From Sphingomonas crusticola (lineage in GTDB: Bacteria > Pseudomonadota > Alphaproteobacteria > Sphingomonadales > Sphingomonadaceae): 64,000 nucleotides of DNA. Position 1 is the first letter of the stretch. The number at the start of each line of letters is the position of its first letter. This document shows positions 1 to 10,355 of the stretch, piece by piece. A program made the position numbers and the translations under genes. The notes beneath the pieces were generated by a model that had not been told where the DNA came from, made no database searches, and saw nothing but the letters and a program-made list of their open reading frames with translations. The DNA lies in the NCBI RefSeq assembly GCF_003391115.1, contig NZ_QTJP01000001.1, forward strand, positions 2,254,501-2,318,500, in the 5' to 3' direction.

Positions 1-285
1 GCGTGGCCGGATATATTGCATCGTGTCGTGGATCGCGAGGCCCGCCGTCACCACGCCGCCCGGCGAATTGATGTACATGAAAATGTCCTTCTTCGGGTTC
101 TCGGACTCGAGGAAGAGCAATTGCGCGGTGATGAGCGAGGCCATGTGATCCTCGACCTGCCCGGTCACGAACACGATTCGCTCGCGCAACAGGCGCGAAT
201 AGATGTCGAAGCTGCGCTCGCCACGGGTCGATTGCTCGATAACGATCGGCACGAGCCCTGCGGTGATGTCGGCGTGGTCGGTCAT
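1..285 (-). CDS. clpP: ATP-dependent Clp protease proteolytic subunit, N-terminal part
   Basis: The 95 N-terminal residues of ClpP, the serine peptidase that forms the barrel of the ClpXP/ClpAP protease. The gene starts at the ATG at 285 ([15 protein letters not shown]) and runs off the left edge. Visible family segments are [21 protein letters not shown], then [20 protein letters not shown] and [16 protein letters not shown], which is the handle and oligomerisation region ahead of the catalytic serine; the catalytic triad lies outside the window. It is last in a leftward series with tig and two glycosyltransferases. The tig-clpP pairing is common in bacteria, but here two genes stand between them. 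The identification is secure; completeness cannot be judged. Confidence 0.96.
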   Translation of the reverse strand, partial: MTDHADITAGLVPIVIEQSTRGERSFDIYSRLLRERIVFVTGQVEDHMASLITAQLLFLESENPKKDIFMYINSPGGVVTAGLAIHDTMQYIRPR

Positions 286-373
286 GGGAAGTACGGTCCT
301 TTGGCGCTCTGGTCTCCCCAACATCGGCGTTCGTTGGCGCCGGTTCAAGGGAAACCATTTTGAAGCCCGCTCG

Positions 374-1495
374 CTATTTTCTCCGCCAGGTGAAGAGCGA
401 CGACATCGCATAATTCCACACGACGCTGATCAGTACACCCGGGATCGCCGACAGGATCCAATAGGTGTTTCGCCCGAACAGCCAGTCGGCGATGCCGATA
501 TTGGCGGCGGCCCCCGTGGCGCAGACCAGGTTGAAGCTGATCCAGCCATAAAGCAGCGATCGGCCGCGCAGGCGCTGATCGCGATAGGTGAGGGCATTGT
601 TGAGGAAGAAATTGTTGGAGATCGCGACCACGCTGGCCACCGCCTGCGACTGATCGAAACTCGCCCCGACCAGCTTGTACAGCAAGGTCAGGACCAGGAA
701 ATGAACAACGATGCCGAACCCGCCGACCAGGGCGAAACTCATGAAGCGGGCAGGAATATAGCGGCCAAACGCCTTGTCGAGGACCAGCTGGAGATATTCC
801 CATAGCACCAACGTGTCGAGCTTGCTCTCGCCGTGCTGTCGCGTCCTGAAAGTATATGGCACCTCCGCGATATGCAGGGGCGTGGGCGCGCTCGCGGCGA
901 TATCGAGCAGGATCTTGTAGCCAACCGACGAAAGGTTCGGAAGCGACCGCATGAATGCATCGCGGCGCACCAGGAAGAAGCCGCTCATCGGATCGCTCAT
1001 CGGCACGCGCGTCAGGCCTGACGCGATCCGGGTGGCCAGCTGGCTTGCGAGGACCCGCTTGCGAGACCATTCGCCAAGGCCGCCACCCTCCGTGTAGCGG
1101 CTGCCGACCACCAGATCGACGCCATCCTGTTTGATCCGTGCCAGCATCTCCCCAAGAATGCGTTCATCATGCTGATGGTCGGAATCCATCACCGCCACAT
1201 AAGGGGCAGCGGTGGCAAGGATGCCCTCGATGCAGGCGGTGGCGAGGCCCCGACGGTTGTGACGATGCAGGATGCGGATGCGCGAATCCGCAAGCGCCAT
1301 CCGGCGTACCTTGTCGGATGTGCCGTCGGACGAATTATCGTCGACGAACACCATTTCCCAACGCACGCCGGGAAGCGCGCGCGCCACCGCCTCCGCCAGT
1401 TGCTCGACATTCCTCACCTCGTTGAAGGTCGGAACGACGATTGCAAGCTCGGCCGGAAGCAGGCGTGTGAACCAGGGGTCGATGTCGGCCATCAC
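374..1495 (-). CDS. Family-2 glycosyltransferase fused to a GtrA-like membrane domain
   Basis: A 373-residue protein in two parts. Residues about 15-235 form a GT-A fold of the dolichol-phosphate-mannose-synthase type: [14 protein letters not shown] at the start, [15 protein letters not shown], a donor-metal motif MDSDHQHD, and [13 protein letters not shown] in the acceptor loop. Residues about 245-370 carry about four hydrophobic segments (FVGG-type start near [15 protein letters not shown]) typical of GtrA, a polyprenyl-phosphate-sugar flippase-like domain. Such fusions are thought to charge a lipid-phosphate with a sugar and present it to the periplasmic side. The upstream neighbour is another GT2 gene; the downstream one is clpP, 88 bases away. 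The sugar and acceptor cannot be told from sequence. Confidence 0.88.
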   Translation of the reverse strand: MMADIDPWFTRLLPAELAIVVPTFNEVRNVEQLAEAVARALPGVRWEMVFVDDNSSDGTSDKVRRMALADSRIRILHRHNRRGLATACIEGILATAAPYVAVMDSDHQHDERILGEMLARIKQDGVDLVVGSRYTEGGGLGEWSRKRVLASQLATRIASGLTRVPMSDPMSGFFLVRRDAFMRSLPNLSSVGYKILLDIAASAPTPLHIAEVPYTFRTRQHGESKLDTLVLWEYLQLVLDKAFGRYIPARFMSFALVGGFGIVVHFLVLTLLYKLVGASFDQSQAVASVVAISNNFFLNNALTYRDQRLRGRSLLYGWISFNLVCATGAAANIGIADWLFGRNTYWILSAIPGVLISVVWNYAMSSLFTWRRK

Positions 1496-1589
1496 CGCCG
1501 CGCCTAATCATTTTCGATGAACGTCGCGTTAAATCGTACAGCTGCGACCAGGACGGCCGGCTGGAGCAGGCGGATAATGCCGGCCGACG

Positions 1590-2534
1590 CTAACCTTCCA
1601 CCGCGGGCAAGGCGAGGTAAGCGAGGCGGCGTACTTCGCGCCGCCCGCGAACGACCGTGTCGAGGATCAGCCCGGTAAAAAAGCAGAGGAAGGCCACGAT
1701 AACGAGGCCAGTCGCGAGGACAGCCGTGGGGAAGCGCGGCACCAGCCCGGTTCGGGCATAGGTCAGGATCAACGGTTCCGCGAGAACCAGCGCGACTAGC
1801 CCGAGTATGGCGCCGATCGACCCGAAATAAAGTACCGGCCGCTCGATCCGGAATAACGTCAATATGGTGCGCAAAATGCGCCAGCCGTCGCGATAGGTCG
1901 ACAGTTTGGATGCCGATCCTTCCAAGCGAGCGCCATAGCGGGTGACGATCTCGCCCACCGGCATGCGCAGCTCGAGCGCGTGGACACTGATCTCGGTTTC
2001 GATTTCGAATCCCGACGAGAGAATCGGGAAGCTCTTTACGAAACGGCGCGAAAAGACGCGGTAGCCCGACAATATGTCGCTGAACGTGCGCCCGAAGAGG
2101 CGTGACAGGATAGTGGTCAGCACGGCGTTGCCGAATCGGTGGCCGCGGCGATAGGCCGCATCGACCTCGCTCGCGCGCGCCCCGACCACCATGTCGAGAT
2201 GCTCGTCGAGCAGGCGTTGGATCATGTCCGGGGCGGCGGCCGCATCGTAGGTCGCGTCGCCATCCGCCATCACGTAGATGTCAGCCTCGATGTCCGCGAA
2301 CATGCGGCGGACGACATGACCCTTGCCCTGCATCGGCTCGCGCCGGACGGCCGCTCCGGCCAGCGTCGCAAGCTCGACGGTGCGGTCGCCGCTATTATTG
2401 TCGAAAACGTAAATCGCGGCGGCGGGCAGCGCGGCGCGAAAGCCCGCAATCGTCGCACCGATCGCCGCTTCCTCATTGTAGCAGGGCAGGATGACGGCGA
2501 CGCGCAAGCCCGCCGCCGTCGATCCCGACGCCAT
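1590..2534 (-). CDS. Family-2 glycosyltransferase with C-terminal membrane segments
   Basis: A 314-residue GT2 protein. It begins with a nucleotide-sugar binding strand VAVILPCYNEEAAIG, followed by VFDNNSGDRTVE and a D-x-D type metal motif in MADGDATYDAAA. The loop DILSGYRVFSRRFVKSFP resembles polyprenyl-phosphate mannosyl/glucosyl transferases. Two strongly hydrophobic stretches near residues 235-290 suggest membrane anchoring. The start ATG lies five bases after the tig stop codon, so the gene is probably cotranscribed with tig, which is an odd partner for a chaperone gene. Possible roles are capsule, lipid A or glycolipid modification; the specific reaction is unknown. Confidence 0.85.
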   Translation of the reverse strand: MASGSTAAGLRVAVILPCYNEEAAIGATIAGFRAALPAAAIYVFDNNSGDRTVELATLAGAAVRREPMQGKGHVVRRMFADIEADIYVMADGDATYDAAAAPDMIQRLLDEHLDMVVGARASEVDAAYRRGHRFGNAVLTTILSRLFGRTFSDILSGYRVFSRRFVKSFPILSSGFEIETEISVHALELRMPVGEIVTRYGARLEGSASKLSTYRDGWRILRTILTLFRIERPVLYFGSIGAILGLVALVLAEPLILTYARTGLVPRFPTAVLATGLVIVAFLCFFTGLILDTVVRGRREVRRLAYLALPAVEG

Positions 2535-2539
2535 CGGGC

Positions 2540-4189
2540 TTACGCCTTGGCCTTCTTCGGCGCGGCCTTCTTGGCGGGCGCAACCTCGGCGGCTACCGCA
2601 TCAGCCGGCGGGGCAGCCTTCTTGGCTTTGGCAGCAGGCTTGGCTGGAGCTTCCTCGGCGGCCGCGGGAGCAGCCTTCTTTGCGGAAGACTTCTTGGCCG
2701 GAGCCGCAGCAGCATCGTCGGTCGGCGCAGCAACCGCTTCGACCGGAGCCGCAGCGGCCTTCTTGGCGGAGGACTTCTTCGCCTTGGGAGCGTGATCGTG
2801 ACCATGATGGTCATGGCCGCAGTCCGGACCGTGGACATGCTCGGCGGGGCTGCCGTCATCCTCGGCCTCGATCGCCGCCTCGAGCTCTTCGCGCGTGCTC
2901 GTGCGGTCGGTGACCTCCGCCTGGCTGAACAGGAAGTCGACCACCTTGTCCTCGTACAGCGGGGCACGGATCTGGGCGGCGGCAACGGGGTCGGACTGGA
3001 CATATTCCATGAACCGCTGGCGGTCCTTGGGGGCATATTGCTGCGCGGCCTGGGCCGTCAGCATCTGCATCTCCTGGTTGCTGACCTCGACATTATGCTG
3101 GCGGCCGATTTCCGACAGCAGCAGCCCAAGGCGCACGCGGCGCTCTGCGATTGCGCGATAATCGTCCCTGTCCTTTTCCATCTCGGCAAGCGCGGCGGCC
3201 GGATCTTCCTCGTGGCTCGCCTCATGCTCCAGCTGGCGCCAGATCTGCTCGAACTCGGCTTCCACCATCGACGGCGGCACGGGGAAATCGTGGCCCTGGG
3301 CAAGCTGGTCGAGCAGCTTGCGCTTCATGTGGGTCCGGGTCAGACCGTTCAGTTCCTGCTCGACCTGGCCTTTGAACAGCTCCTTGAGCTTGTCGAGGCT
3401 GTCGAGCCCAAGCGTCTTGGCGAAATCGTCGTCGATCGTCGCTTCGCTCGCGACCTTCACGTCCTTGACGACGATGTCGAACGTCGCCGGCTTTCCGGCG
3501 AGGCTCTTCTCGCCATATTCGGCGGGGAAGGTGAGGTTGAGCGTCTTCTCGTCACCGACCTTCACGCCTTCAAGCTGTGCTTCGAAGCCGGGAATCAGCC
3601 GACCCGAGCCGAGCTCGACCGCCATGTCCTCACCGGTGCCACCCGGAAAGGCGACGCCATCGGCGGTCTTGCCGACGAAATCGATGATGACCTGGTCGCC
3701 TTCGATCGCCGGATGACCTTCGGGCGCGGAGGTGTAGCTCTTCTGCTGGGCGGCAAAGCGCGCCACTTGCGCGTCGATCTCTTCCGCGCTTGGCTCGACC
3801 GTCAGACGTTCGAGCTTCAGGCCCTCGATCGACGGAGTCGGCACGTTCGGCAGCACTTCCAGTGCAACCTTGACCTCGACATCCTTGCCGGCGGCATAAT
3901 CTTCGTCGAGTTCGACCTGCGGCTGCATCGCCGGGCGCAGGCCCTGCTCGTTGATCAGCGACTGGACGCCTTCCTGCACGGCGGTGTTGAGCGCCTCGCG
4001 CTCCAGCGCCTCGCCATGCATCTTCTTGATCAGGTTCGGCGGCACCTTGCCGGGGCGAAAGCCGGGCATCTTGATCGTCGGCGCGGCGCGCTTCACCTCG
4101 GCGTCGACCTTCGCCGCGATCTCCTGCGCGGGGATGGTCAGCTTGTAGGAGCGGCGGAGGCCCTCGTTCAACGTCTCGACAGTCTGCAT
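2540..4189 (-). CDS. tig: Trigger factor with long His-rich and Lys/Ala-rich tail
   Basis: Ribosome-associated chaperone and peptidyl-prolyl isomerase. The N-terminal ribosome-binding domain carries the signature GFRPGKVPPNLI (about residue 43). The FKBP-like PPIase domain is visible around residues 150-245 (GDQVIIDFVGKTADGVAF, LIPGFEAQLEGVKVGDEKTL). A helical chaperone domain follows to about residue 430. The protein is 549 residues, against roughly 430-450 usually. The extra about 110 residues hold a His cluster (VHGPDCGHDHHGHDH) followed by repeated AKKSSAKKAA-type blocks reminiscent of histone H1-like tails. The gene follows tRNA-Leu and precedes two glycosyltransferase genes. Identity is certain; the role of the tail is unknown. 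Confidence 0.97.
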   Translation of the reverse strand: MQTVETLNEGLRRSYKLTIPAQEIAAKVDAEVKRAAPTIKMPGFRPGKVPPNLIKKMHGEALEREALNTAVQEGVQSLINEQGLRPAMQPQVELDEDYAAGKDVEVKVALEVLPNVPTPSIEGLKLERLTVEPSAEEIDAQVARFAAQQKSYTSAPEGHPAIEGDQVIIDFVGKTADGVAFPGGTGEDMAVELGSGRLIPGFEAQLEGVKVGDEKTLNLTFPAEYGEKSLAGKPATFDIVVKDVKVASEATIDDDFAKTLGLDSLDKLKELFKGQVEQELNGLTRTHMKRKLLDQLAQGHDFPVPPSMVEAEFEQIWRQLEHEASHEEDPAAALAEMEKDRDDYRAIAERRVRLGLLLSEIGRQHNVEVSNQEMQMLTAQAAQQYAPKDRQRFMEYVQSDPVAAAQIRAPLYEDKVVDFLFSQAEVTDRTSTREELEAAIEAEDDGSPAEHVHGPDCGHDHHGHDHAPKAKKSSAKKAAAAPVEAVAAPTDDAAAAPAKKSSAKKAAPAAAEEAPAKPAAKAKKAAPPADAVAAEVAPAKKAAPKKAKA

Positions 4190-4239
4190 GATCGCTACTC
4201 AAAGCCTTGAAAAATGGGTGGCGGCCGGATCGGGCGAGC

Positions 4240-4324
4240 TGGTGCGGGCGAAGGGACTCGAACCCCCACATCTTGCGATACTGGAACCTAAATCCAGCGC
4301 GTCTACCAGTTCCGCCACGCCCGC
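4240..4324 (-). tRNA. tRNA-Leu, anticodon TAG
   Basis: Read leftward, the sequence begins GCGGGCGTGGCGGAACTGGT, has an anticodon stem CTGGA/TCCAG enclosing TTTAGGT (anticodon TAG), a short class-II variable arm, the T-arm GGGTTCGAGTCCC, and ends CGCCCGC with an encoded CCA. The acceptor stem GCGGGCG/CGCCCGC pairs perfectly. It lies just upstream of tig on the same strand. Confidence 0.96.
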
Positions 4325-4433
4325 GGGACGCTCTTCGGAAGCGGGGCGCTTATAGCAGCGGGAACGCGAGGGCAAGGTTTGCGGGGAGCCGGCGGCGACG
4401 CAATTCGTTGATCAGCCGAACACGGAGACAAAC

Positions 4434-4616
4434 ATGGCCAGCCACCCCGACGCCAATCCCGATTCCGATCCCTCCGGTCCCTCGGACTCGCCCGAACAAG
4501 TGACGCCTGCCGATACTCCCGGCCGGGAAAGCGTCGAAGACAGCCCCGGCGATTTTGCAGGCACGGCAGGGACCGGTGGCGAGAACAAGGTGCAGGATCA
4601 GAGCTTCGAGCGCTGA
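4434..4616 (+). CDS. Small acidic low-complexity protein
   Basis: A 60-residue ORF rich in Asp, Ser, Pro, Gly and Glu, preceded by CGGAGA seven bases before the ATG, a reasonable ribosome binding site. It starts MASHPDANPDSDPSGPSD and ends KVQDQSFER, with no hydrophobic core, signal or known domain. It is likely intrinsically disordered. It stands alone between the divergent tRNA-Leu and a membrane-protein gene. I do not recognise it. The ribosome site and the protein-like, non-random composition support it moderately; it could still be a chance ORF. Confidence 0.45.
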   Translation: MASHPDANPDSDPSGPSDSPEQVTPADTPGRESVEDSPGDFAGTAGTGGENKVQDQSFER

Positions 4617-4714
4617 CCAGTCCAGAAAGCCTCAAGCGCACTGGTCCAGCAATCGCTGATTAAAGCCGCGCCAAGCCTGGGCTAGCTTCCTTCCGATAGG
4701 ATCAGGGAGGAAGT

Positions 4715-5473
4715 ATGGACAAGGTGCGCCAGGACGTGATTTTGCTCGTCGCGGTGGTCTTGATCGGGCTCGGCCTGCTCAACATCGGCTATCGCGACAG
4801 TTTGATGACCTGGCAGCCATTTCCCGATGGCGCGGCTGGGCGGGCTTTATTTGCCTACCTCTCAGGCGCCGTTCTGATTCTTTCCGGGGCCGGTATGTTG
4901 ATCCCGGCCTGGCGCACCGGCGCCGCTGCGGTCGCGGCCAGTTGGCTCGCCTTGGGTGCTATCGTCTTTCATCTGCCGCACATCGTGAAAGCCCATGACG
5001 TGGCGGCGCTGTTGGGTCTGGCCGAAGCCTCGGCCTGCGCGCTCGGCCTTGCTACCCTTACCGGCTGGTTCGATACCCGCCCGCGAGCAAACGCGCATCG
5101 CCTCGGCTTCGGGCTGTGCCTGCTTGTCTTCGGAATTTCGCACTTCGTCTATGCCGGCTTCACCGCGGCGATGGTGCCGGCCTGGCTGCCCCAGCGGCTG
5201 GGCATCGCCTACCTGACGGGGGCAATCCATATCTTGACCGGCCTTGCCTTGTTGGCGGGTCTCCGCGTCCGGACAGCCGCCACGATCGAGGCGCTGATGA
5301 TGTCCTCGTTCGTGCTGCTGCTGCATATACCGGGCGTCATCGCTGCGCCGCATGACCGGTTGCAGCTGACGATGCTGGGCATGGCGAGCCTGCTGACGTG
5401 CGCGGCATGGCTGGTCGCGAGTTCGCGGGCCTTGCCCGGAGGCGGCCTGCTCAGCCGTCGAGCGCCTTCTTGA
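4715..5473 (+). CDS. DoxX-like integral membrane protein
   Basis: A 252-residue, very hydrophobic protein with about seven or eight predicted transmembrane segments, preceded by a strong GGGAGGAAGT ribosome site. The repeated halves (about residues 8-120 and 128-245), each with Gly-rich helices and a HFVYAGF/HLPHIV-type element, resemble the DoxX/DoxD-like four-helix superfamily as a tandem pair. The last 23 bases overlap the 3' end of gatB on the opposite strand. Function is unknown; DoxX-like proteins are often tied to quinone or redox metabolism, but nothing here proves that. Confidence 0.65.
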   Translation: MDKVRQDVILLVAVVLIGLGLLNIGYRDSLMTWQPFPDGAAGRALFAYLSGAVLILSGAGMLIPAWRTGAAAVAASWLALGAIVFHLPHIVKAHDVAALLGLAEASACALGLATLTGWFDTRPRANAHRLGFGLCLLVFGISHFVYAGFTAAMVPAWLPQRLGIAYLTGAIHILTGLALLAGLRVRTAATIEALMMSSFVLLLHIPGVIAAPHDRLQLTMLGMASLLTCAAWLVASSRALPGGGLLSRRAPS

Positions 5474-6932
5474 GCAATTCGTTGACCACGCCGGGATTGG
5501 CCTTGCCCGCCATCGCCTTCATCGTCTGACCGACGAAGAAGCCGAACAACTTATCCTTGCCGCCGCGATATTCGGCGACCTTGTCCGCGTTGGCATCCAT
5601 CACCTTGGCGATTTCGGCTTCGATCGCGCCGGTGTCGCTGGTCTGCTTCAGGCCGCGCTCCTCGACGATCTTCGACGGATCGTCGCCGGTCTCGAGCATG
5701 ATCTCGAACACCTGCTTGGAAAGCGTGCCGGAAAGCGTGCCGTCGGCGACCAGCGCAATCAGCTCGGCGGCCTGCTGCGGCGAGACCGGGCTGTCGGCAA
5801 TGTCCTTGCCCAGCCGGTTGAGCGCGCCGAACAGTTCGGACGTCAGCCAGTTGGCTGCCGGTTTGGCGACCTCCGTTTCGGGTTTGCCGGTCGCGGCCAG
5901 CAGCGCTTCGAACCAGCGCGCGGTCTCCACATCGGCGGTGATCACGCTCGCCGAATAAGCCGAGATGCCGAGCACCTCCTCATAACGACGCCGCTTGGCA
6001 TCGGGCAGTTCTGGCAGGCTGCCCTCGCACTCGGCAAGAAAAGCGTCGTCCAGCTCCAGCGGCAGCAAATCCGGATCCGGGAAATAGCGATAATCGTGCG
6101 CATCCTCCTTGGAGCGCATCGAGCGCGTCTCGTTACGATCGGGATCGTAGAGCCGCGTTTCCTGGATGATCTTTCCGCCCGCCTCGAGCACCTCGACCTG
6201 GCGCCGTGCCTCGCCCTCGATCGTCGCCATCACGAAGCGGACCGAGTTGACGTTCTTGGTTTCGGTGCGTGTGCCGAACTCGTGTCCCGCCTTGCGCACG
6301 CTGACATTGACGTCGGCCCGCATCGAGCCCTGCTCCATATTGCCGTCGCACGAGCCGACATAACGCAGGATTGCGCGCAGCTTGCGCAGGTAGGCGCCGG
6401 CCTCGGCGGGCGAACGCATGTCGGGCTTGCTCACGATCTCCATCAAGGCGACGCCGGATCGATTGAGGTCGACATAGGAGCGGGTCGGGTGCTGATCGTG
6501 CATCAACTTGCCGGCATCCTGCTCGACATGGATCCGCTCGATCCCGATCGTCTTGGTCACGCCTTCGGCCGGCTCGATCTCGATCGCGCCTTCGCCCACC
6601 AGGGGGTGGTAGAGCTGGCTGATCTGATACCCCTGCGGCAGATCGGCGTAGAAATAATTCTTGCGGTCGAACTGGCTCCAGCGGTTGATCTGCGCCCCGA
6701 TCGCCATGCCGGTGCGCACCGCCTGGCGGATGCACTCGCGATTGGGCACGGGCAGCATGCCGGGCATGGCGGCATCGACCAGGCTGACCTGGGTATTGGG
6801 CTCCGCGCCGAACGCCGTCGCCGCTCCGGAGAAGAGCTTGGCGTTGGACGTGACCTGGGCATGGACCTCAAGGCCTATCACGACCTCCCACGGGCCGGTC
6901 GCGCCCTCGATCACATAAGCAGCTTCAGTCAT
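5451..6932 (-). CDS. gatB: Aspartyl/glutamyl-tRNA amidotransferase subunit B
   Basis: GatB (493 residues) is the kinase/transamidase core of the GatCAB complex, which converts misacylated Glu-tRNA(Gln) or Asp-tRNA(Asn) to the amide. The start [15 protein letters not shown] is chosen because it directly precedes the conserved [12 protein letters not shown]; longer in-frame extensions look non-native. Further signatures are [44 protein letters not shown], and the C-terminal YqeY-like helical tail ending [13 protein letters not shown]. It is third in gatC-gatA-gatB, with 10 bases between gatA and gatB. The 3' end overlaps the convergent DoxX-like gene. Confidence 0.98.
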   Translation of the reverse strand: MTEAAYVIEGATGPWEVVIGLEVHAQVTSNAKLFSGAATAFGAEPNTQVSLVDAAMPGMLPVPNRECIRQAVRTGMAIGAQINRWSQFDRKNYFYADLPQGYQISQLYHPLVGEGAIEIEPAEGVTKTIGIERIHVEQDAGKLMHDQHPTRSYVDLNRSGVALMEIVSKPDMRSPAEAGAYLRKLRAILRYVGSCDGNMEQGSMRADVNVSVRKAGHEFGTRTETKNVNSVRFVMATIEGEARRQVEVLEAGGKIIQETRLYDPDRNETRSMRSKEDAHDYRYFPDPDLLPLELDDAFLAECEGSLPELPDAKRRRYEEVLGISAYSASVITADVETARWFEALLAATGKPETEVAKPAANWLTSELFGALNRLGKDIADSPVSPQQAAELIALVADGTLSGTLSKQVFEIMLETGDDPSKIVEERGLKQTSDTGAIEAEIAKVMDANADKVAEYRGGKDKLFGFFVGQTMKAMAGKANPGVVNELLKKALDG

Positions 6933-6942
6933 GCTTGGGTCC

Positions 6943-8424
6943 TTACCACCACTCGCCCGGGCGCGCCGTGAAGCCGGCGCGTTCCTCGATGGCGAGGCAG
7001 GCATTGAGTACGCCCTGTTCGTCGAGGGGCTTGCCGATCACCTGCAGCCCCAGCGGCAGGCCCGCCTGGTCGAGCCCACCCGGCACCGACATGGCTGGCA
7101 GGCCCGCCAGCGAACTGGGCACGGTGAAGACGTCGTTCAAGTACATGGCCAGCGGGTCGTCGGCCTTCTCTCCCAGCGCGAACGCGGCCGAAGGCGCCGT
7201 CGGCGTCAGCAGCAAGTCGCATTTTTCGAAGGCTTCCGCGAAGTCGCGCACGATCAGCGCGCGCACCTTCTGCGCCTGGGTGAAATAAGCGTCGTAAAAG
7301 CCCGCCGACAGCACGTAGGTGCCGATCAGGATGCGGCGCTTTACCTCGGCGCCGAAGCCGTCGGCGCGGGTGGCGGCATACATGTCCTGCAGATTGGCGC
7401 CGTCGGGCAGGTCGCGCAGGCCGTAGCGGACGCCGTCATAGCGGGCGAGGTTGGACGAGGCCTCCGCCGGGGCAATGATATAGTAAGTCGGCAGCGCATA
7501 TTTGGTGTGCGGCAGCGACACCTCGATCACATTGGCGCCGGCGTCCTTGACCAGCTGGATGCCGCGTTCCCACAAAGCGTCGATCTCGCGCGGCATATTG
7601 TCGACGCGATATTCCTTGGGGATGCCGATCGTCTTGCCGCGCAGGTCGGACGACAGGCCCGCTTCCCATTCCGGCACGGGCAGATCGAGCGAAGTCGCGT
7701 CCTTCGGATCGAAGCCCGCCATCGCTTCCAGCATGATCGCGCAATCCGTGACGTCGCGCGCCATCGCGCCCGCCTGATCGAGGCTGGAGGCAAAGGCCAC
7801 CACGCCCCAGCGCGAGCAGCGGCCATAGGTCGGCTTGATGCCGGAAATGCCGGTGAAGGCCGCCGGCTGGCGGATCGATCCGCCGGTATCGGTGCCGGTC
7901 GCGCCGGGCGCGAGCCGCGCGGAGACCGCCGCCGAGCTGCCGCCGGACGATCCCCCGGGCGCGAGCGGCGCGTTGCCGCCATCGTTGCGCCGCCATGGAC
8001 TCAGCACATTGCCGAAATGGCTGGTCTCGTTGGACGAGCCCATCGCGAACTGGTCCATGTTCAACTTGCCGAGCATGCCCGCGCCGGCGAGGAACAGCCG
8101 CTCGGTGACAGTCGATTCATAGGTCGGCACGAAGCCTTCCAGGATATGGCTCGCGGCGGTGGTCTGCACGCCTTCGGTGCAGAACAGATCCTTGATGCCC
8201 AGCGGGACGCCCGACAGCGGGCGCACCGCGCCCTCGCTGCGCTCCTGATCGGCGGCGTCCGCCGCCGCGAGCGCATGTTCGGGCGTTTCGACGATGAAGG
8301 CGTTCAGGCCTCTGCCCATGGCGACATTGGTATTGAACGCCTCAGCCACTTCGCGCGCGGTGAAGTCGCCCGCGCGGAAGCCGTCGCGGATTTGCGCGAT
8401 GCCGAGATCGGTCAGGTCGTCCAT
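6943..8424 (-). CDS. gatA: Glutamyl-tRNA(Gln) amidotransferase subunit A
   Basis: GatA (493 residues) is the amidase-signature subunit that releases ammonia from glutamine for GatB. The amidase signature is clear: [13 protein letters not shown] with the catalytic Lys, [15 protein letters not shown] with the Ser-cis-Ser, and [14 protein letters not shown] containing the nucleophilic Ser. [14 protein letters not shown] and the C-terminal [14 protein letters not shown] are typical of GatA rather than other amidases. The ATG overlaps the TAA of gatC by one base (TAATG), implying translational coupling. Confidence 0.98.
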   Translation of the reverse strand: MDDLTDLGIAQIRDGFRAGDFTAREVAEAFNTNVAMGRGLNAFIVETPEHALAAADAADQERSEGAVRPLSGVPLGIKDLFCTEGVQTTAASHILEGFVPTYESTVTERLFLAGAGMLGKLNMDQFAMGSSNETSHFGNVLSPWRRNDGGNAPLAPGGSSGGSSAAVSARLAPGATGTDTGGSIRQPAAFTGISGIKPTYGRCSRWGVVAFASSLDQAGAMARDVTDCAIMLEAMAGFDPKDATSLDLPVPEWEAGLSSDLRGKTIGIPKEYRVDNMPREIDALWERGIQLVKDAGANVIEVSLPHTKYALPTYYIIAPAEASSNLARYDGVRYGLRDLPDGANLQDMYAATRADGFGAEVKRRILIGTYVLSAGFYDAYFTQAQKVRALIVRDFAEAFEKCDLLLTPTAPSAAFALGEKADDPLAMYLNDVFTVPSSLAGLPAMSVPGGLDQAGLPLGLQVIGKPLDEQGVLNACLAIEERAGFTARPGEWW

Positions 8425-8711
8425 TATTCGATCACCTTGGGCACGGCGAAGAAGCCATGTTCGGCCTGCGGCGCGTTGGCGAGCACCTCGTCGCGGATGT
8501 CGCCATCGGTGATGACGTCGTCGCGCAGGCGCAGCTGGTTGGGGACGACCGCGGCGAGCGGCTGGATACCCGCAGTATCGACCTCGCCGAGTTGCTCGAC
8601 CCAGGTCAGAATATTGTTGAGCTCGCCGGTCATAGCCGCGACCTCGCCGTCGGAAACGGCGATGCGGGCAAGACTCGCGATCTTGCGGACTGTGGTTTCG
8701 TCTACGGACAT
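8424..8711 (-). CDS. gatC: Aspartyl/glutamyl-tRNA amidotransferase subunit C
   Basis: GatC (95 residues) is the small linker that wraps GatA and GatB together. The start is the ATG at 8711 ([20 protein letters not shown]), followed by [17 protein letters not shown] and the Pro-rich middle [15 protein letters not shown]. The end FFAVPKVIE is the conserved C-terminus that contacts GatB. Size is normal. It is first gene of the leftward gatCAB operon. Confidence 0.97.
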   Translation of the reverse strand: MSVDETTVRKIASLARIAVSDGEVAAMTGELNNILTWVEQLGEVDTAGIQPLAAVVPNQLRLRDDVITDGDIRDEVLANAPQAEHGFFAVPKVIE

Positions 8712-8743
8712 GAAGGCGCGGCTAGCAGTCGTGCTGCCGGCCA

Positions 8744-9139
8744 TCAAGCATGTCGCGGCTGGACCAGGTCCCAGCGATTCCCGAACGGATCGACGAATAC
8801 GGCAACGGTGCCATAGGGCTCGTCGCGTGGACTCTCCACGAACTGCACGCCCCGGCGGAGCAGCGCCGCGTGATCGCCCGCAAAATCGTCCGTGGTGAGG
8901 AACAGGAAAACGCGCCCGCCCGCCTGCTTGCCGATCGCCGCACGCTGATCCGGACTGGCCGCCCTGGCGAGCAGGATCGCGCATTGCCCGCCGCGGGGCG
9001 CCACCACCACCCAGCGTTTGTCGGCCGAGATAACCGTATCCTCGCGCAGCTCGAAACCAAGAACCTCTACGTAGAATTGCAGGCCCTCTTCATAGTCGGG
9101 CACGAGCAGCGAGACGAGAGCGAGATGTGAAGGCGCCAT
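8744..9139 (-). CDS. VOC (glyoxalase/bleomycin-resistance) family protein
   Basis: A 131-residue protein with the paired beta-alpha-beta-beta-beta modules of the vicinal oxygen chelate fold: [26 protein letters not shown] in the first half and [10 protein letters not shown]...VEDP-like [14 protein letters not shown] at the end. The His and Glu-type ligands expected of the fold are partly visible (His near residue 5, a terminal FGNRWDLV strand). The start ATG at 9139 has AGGCGG five bases upstream; a GTG six bases earlier is less likely. The substrate is unknown. It lies 32 bases upstream of gatC. Confidence 0.82.
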   Translation of the reverse strand: MAPSHLALVSLLVPDYEEGLQFYVEVLGFELREDTVISADKRWVVVAPRGGQCAILLARAASPDQRAAIGKQAGGRVFLFLTTDDFAGDHAALLRRGVQFVESPRDEPYGTVAVFVDPFGNRWDLVQPRHA

Positions 9140-9239
9140 AATCACCGCCTAGCCCGATCGCACCGTCAAGAATATCCGCGAACGAAGGCTCGCTATCGAG
9201 CGGGTTGGCGCGGGCGCGGCGACGGCCTATCCGCCTCGC

Positions 9240-10355
9240 ATGCTCGCCCGGCGCTTCCTCTACATCATCGCTGCCCTGATCATCGTCATCCTTGCGATCG
9301 GCCTCGCCTGGAGCCTGATGCAGGATCGGCTGATGCGGCTGGCGTTCGTCCCCAACACCGCGTTCTCCGCCATGCCCGATGCCACCGCGCCGGATTATGC
9401 CAAAGCGGCGGCCTGGCTCGCGCGTCCTGACTTTCCGGATGATCCGACACGGTGGACGCCGCCCGGGGCAACCCGCGGCCCTGCGGGACAAGCCGCCATC
9501 TTCTATGTTGCGCCCACGACCTATCTCGACCGCAATCACTGGAACGCGCCGCTGAACGATGGCCAGGCCAATTACCGGCTTGGGCTGTTCGCGCGCAGCC
9601 AGGCGAGCGCATTCAATGACGTCGGTCAAATATGGGCGCCCCGCTATCGCCAGGCGACGCTCGGCGCCTTCCTCGCCGCGACGGATCAACGCTCGGCCAA
9701 GGCGATCGACTTTGCCTATCGCGACGTGGCTCGCGCCTTTGATGCCTTCCTGGCAGCGATCCCCAAAGATCGCCCGATCATTCTCGTTGGGCATAGCCAA
9801 GGATCGCTCCACCTGCTGCGCCTGTTGCGGGAGAAGGTCGCCGGCAGCCCGCTCGCGCGGCGGATCGTCGCGGTCTATGCCGTCGGCTGGCCGATATCGA
9901 CGACGGCTGACCTGCCCGCGCTTGGCTTGCCGGCTTGTGCGACGGCGGGGCAGGCGGGATGCATTCTGGGCTGGCAGAGCTTTGCCGAGCCGGCCGAGCC
10001 CCGCCTGATCGACGCCTATTTCGACCAGAGCAAAGGCCTCACCGGCGCGCCGCGCAAAGGCACCAGCATGCTATGCGTCAATCCGTTGACCGGCGTCGGC
10101 GGAGGCGCAGCGCCGGCCACCGTCAATCGCGGCGCGCTGGTCCCGCATGCCGATCTCGCGGGGGGTGACCTGGTCAGCCCCGGGGCGCCGGCGCGGTGCT
10201 CCGCGCAGGGCCTGCTGCTGATCGGCCCGCCTCCAGGCGGCTATGGCACCTATGTCTTGCCCGGCAACAATTACCACGTCTTCGATTACGCCCTGTTCTG
10301 GCGCAATATCCGAGACGATGCCGCCGCCCGGCTCAAGACATTTCTCGCGCGATGA
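9240..10355 (+). CDS. DUF3089 alpha/beta hydrolase, membrane-anchored
   Basis: A 371-residue protein with a single N-terminal hydrophobic anchor (about residues 5-28) and a hydrolase body. Features typical of DUF3089 are [19 protein letters not shown] early on, [20 protein letters not shown], and the nucleophile elbow [16 protein letters not shown] (Ser in GHSQG). A catalytic His is plausible in the terminal [16 protein letters not shown]. It is probably a periplasm-facing lipase/esterase-like enzyme with unknown substrate. Its stop overlaps the ruvX start (ATGA), so the two are cotranscribed. Confidence 0.85.
   Translation: MLARRFLYIIAALIIVILAIGLAWSLMQDRLMRLAFVPNTAFSAMPDATAPDYAKAAAWLARPDFPDDPTRWTPPGATRGPAGQAAIFYVAPTTYLDRNHWNAPLNDGQANYRLGLFARSQASAFNDVGQIWAPRYRQATLGAFLAATDQRSAKAIDFAYRDVARAFDAFLAAIPKDRPIILVGHSQGSLHLLRLLREKVAGSPLARRIVAVYAVGWPISTTADLPALGLPACATAGQAGCILGWQSFAEPAEPRLIDAYFDQSKGLTGAPRKGTSMLCVNPLTGVGGGAAPATVNRGALVPHADLAGGDLVSPGAPARCSAQGLLLIGPPPGGYGTYVLPGNNYHVFDYALFWRNIRDDAAARLKTFLAR

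Noticed and set aside
4321-4433. GGAAC upstream of the small acidic ORF as an EcfG promoter.
   Set aside because: No CGTT at 16-17 bases; the nearest GTTT is only 11 bases away.
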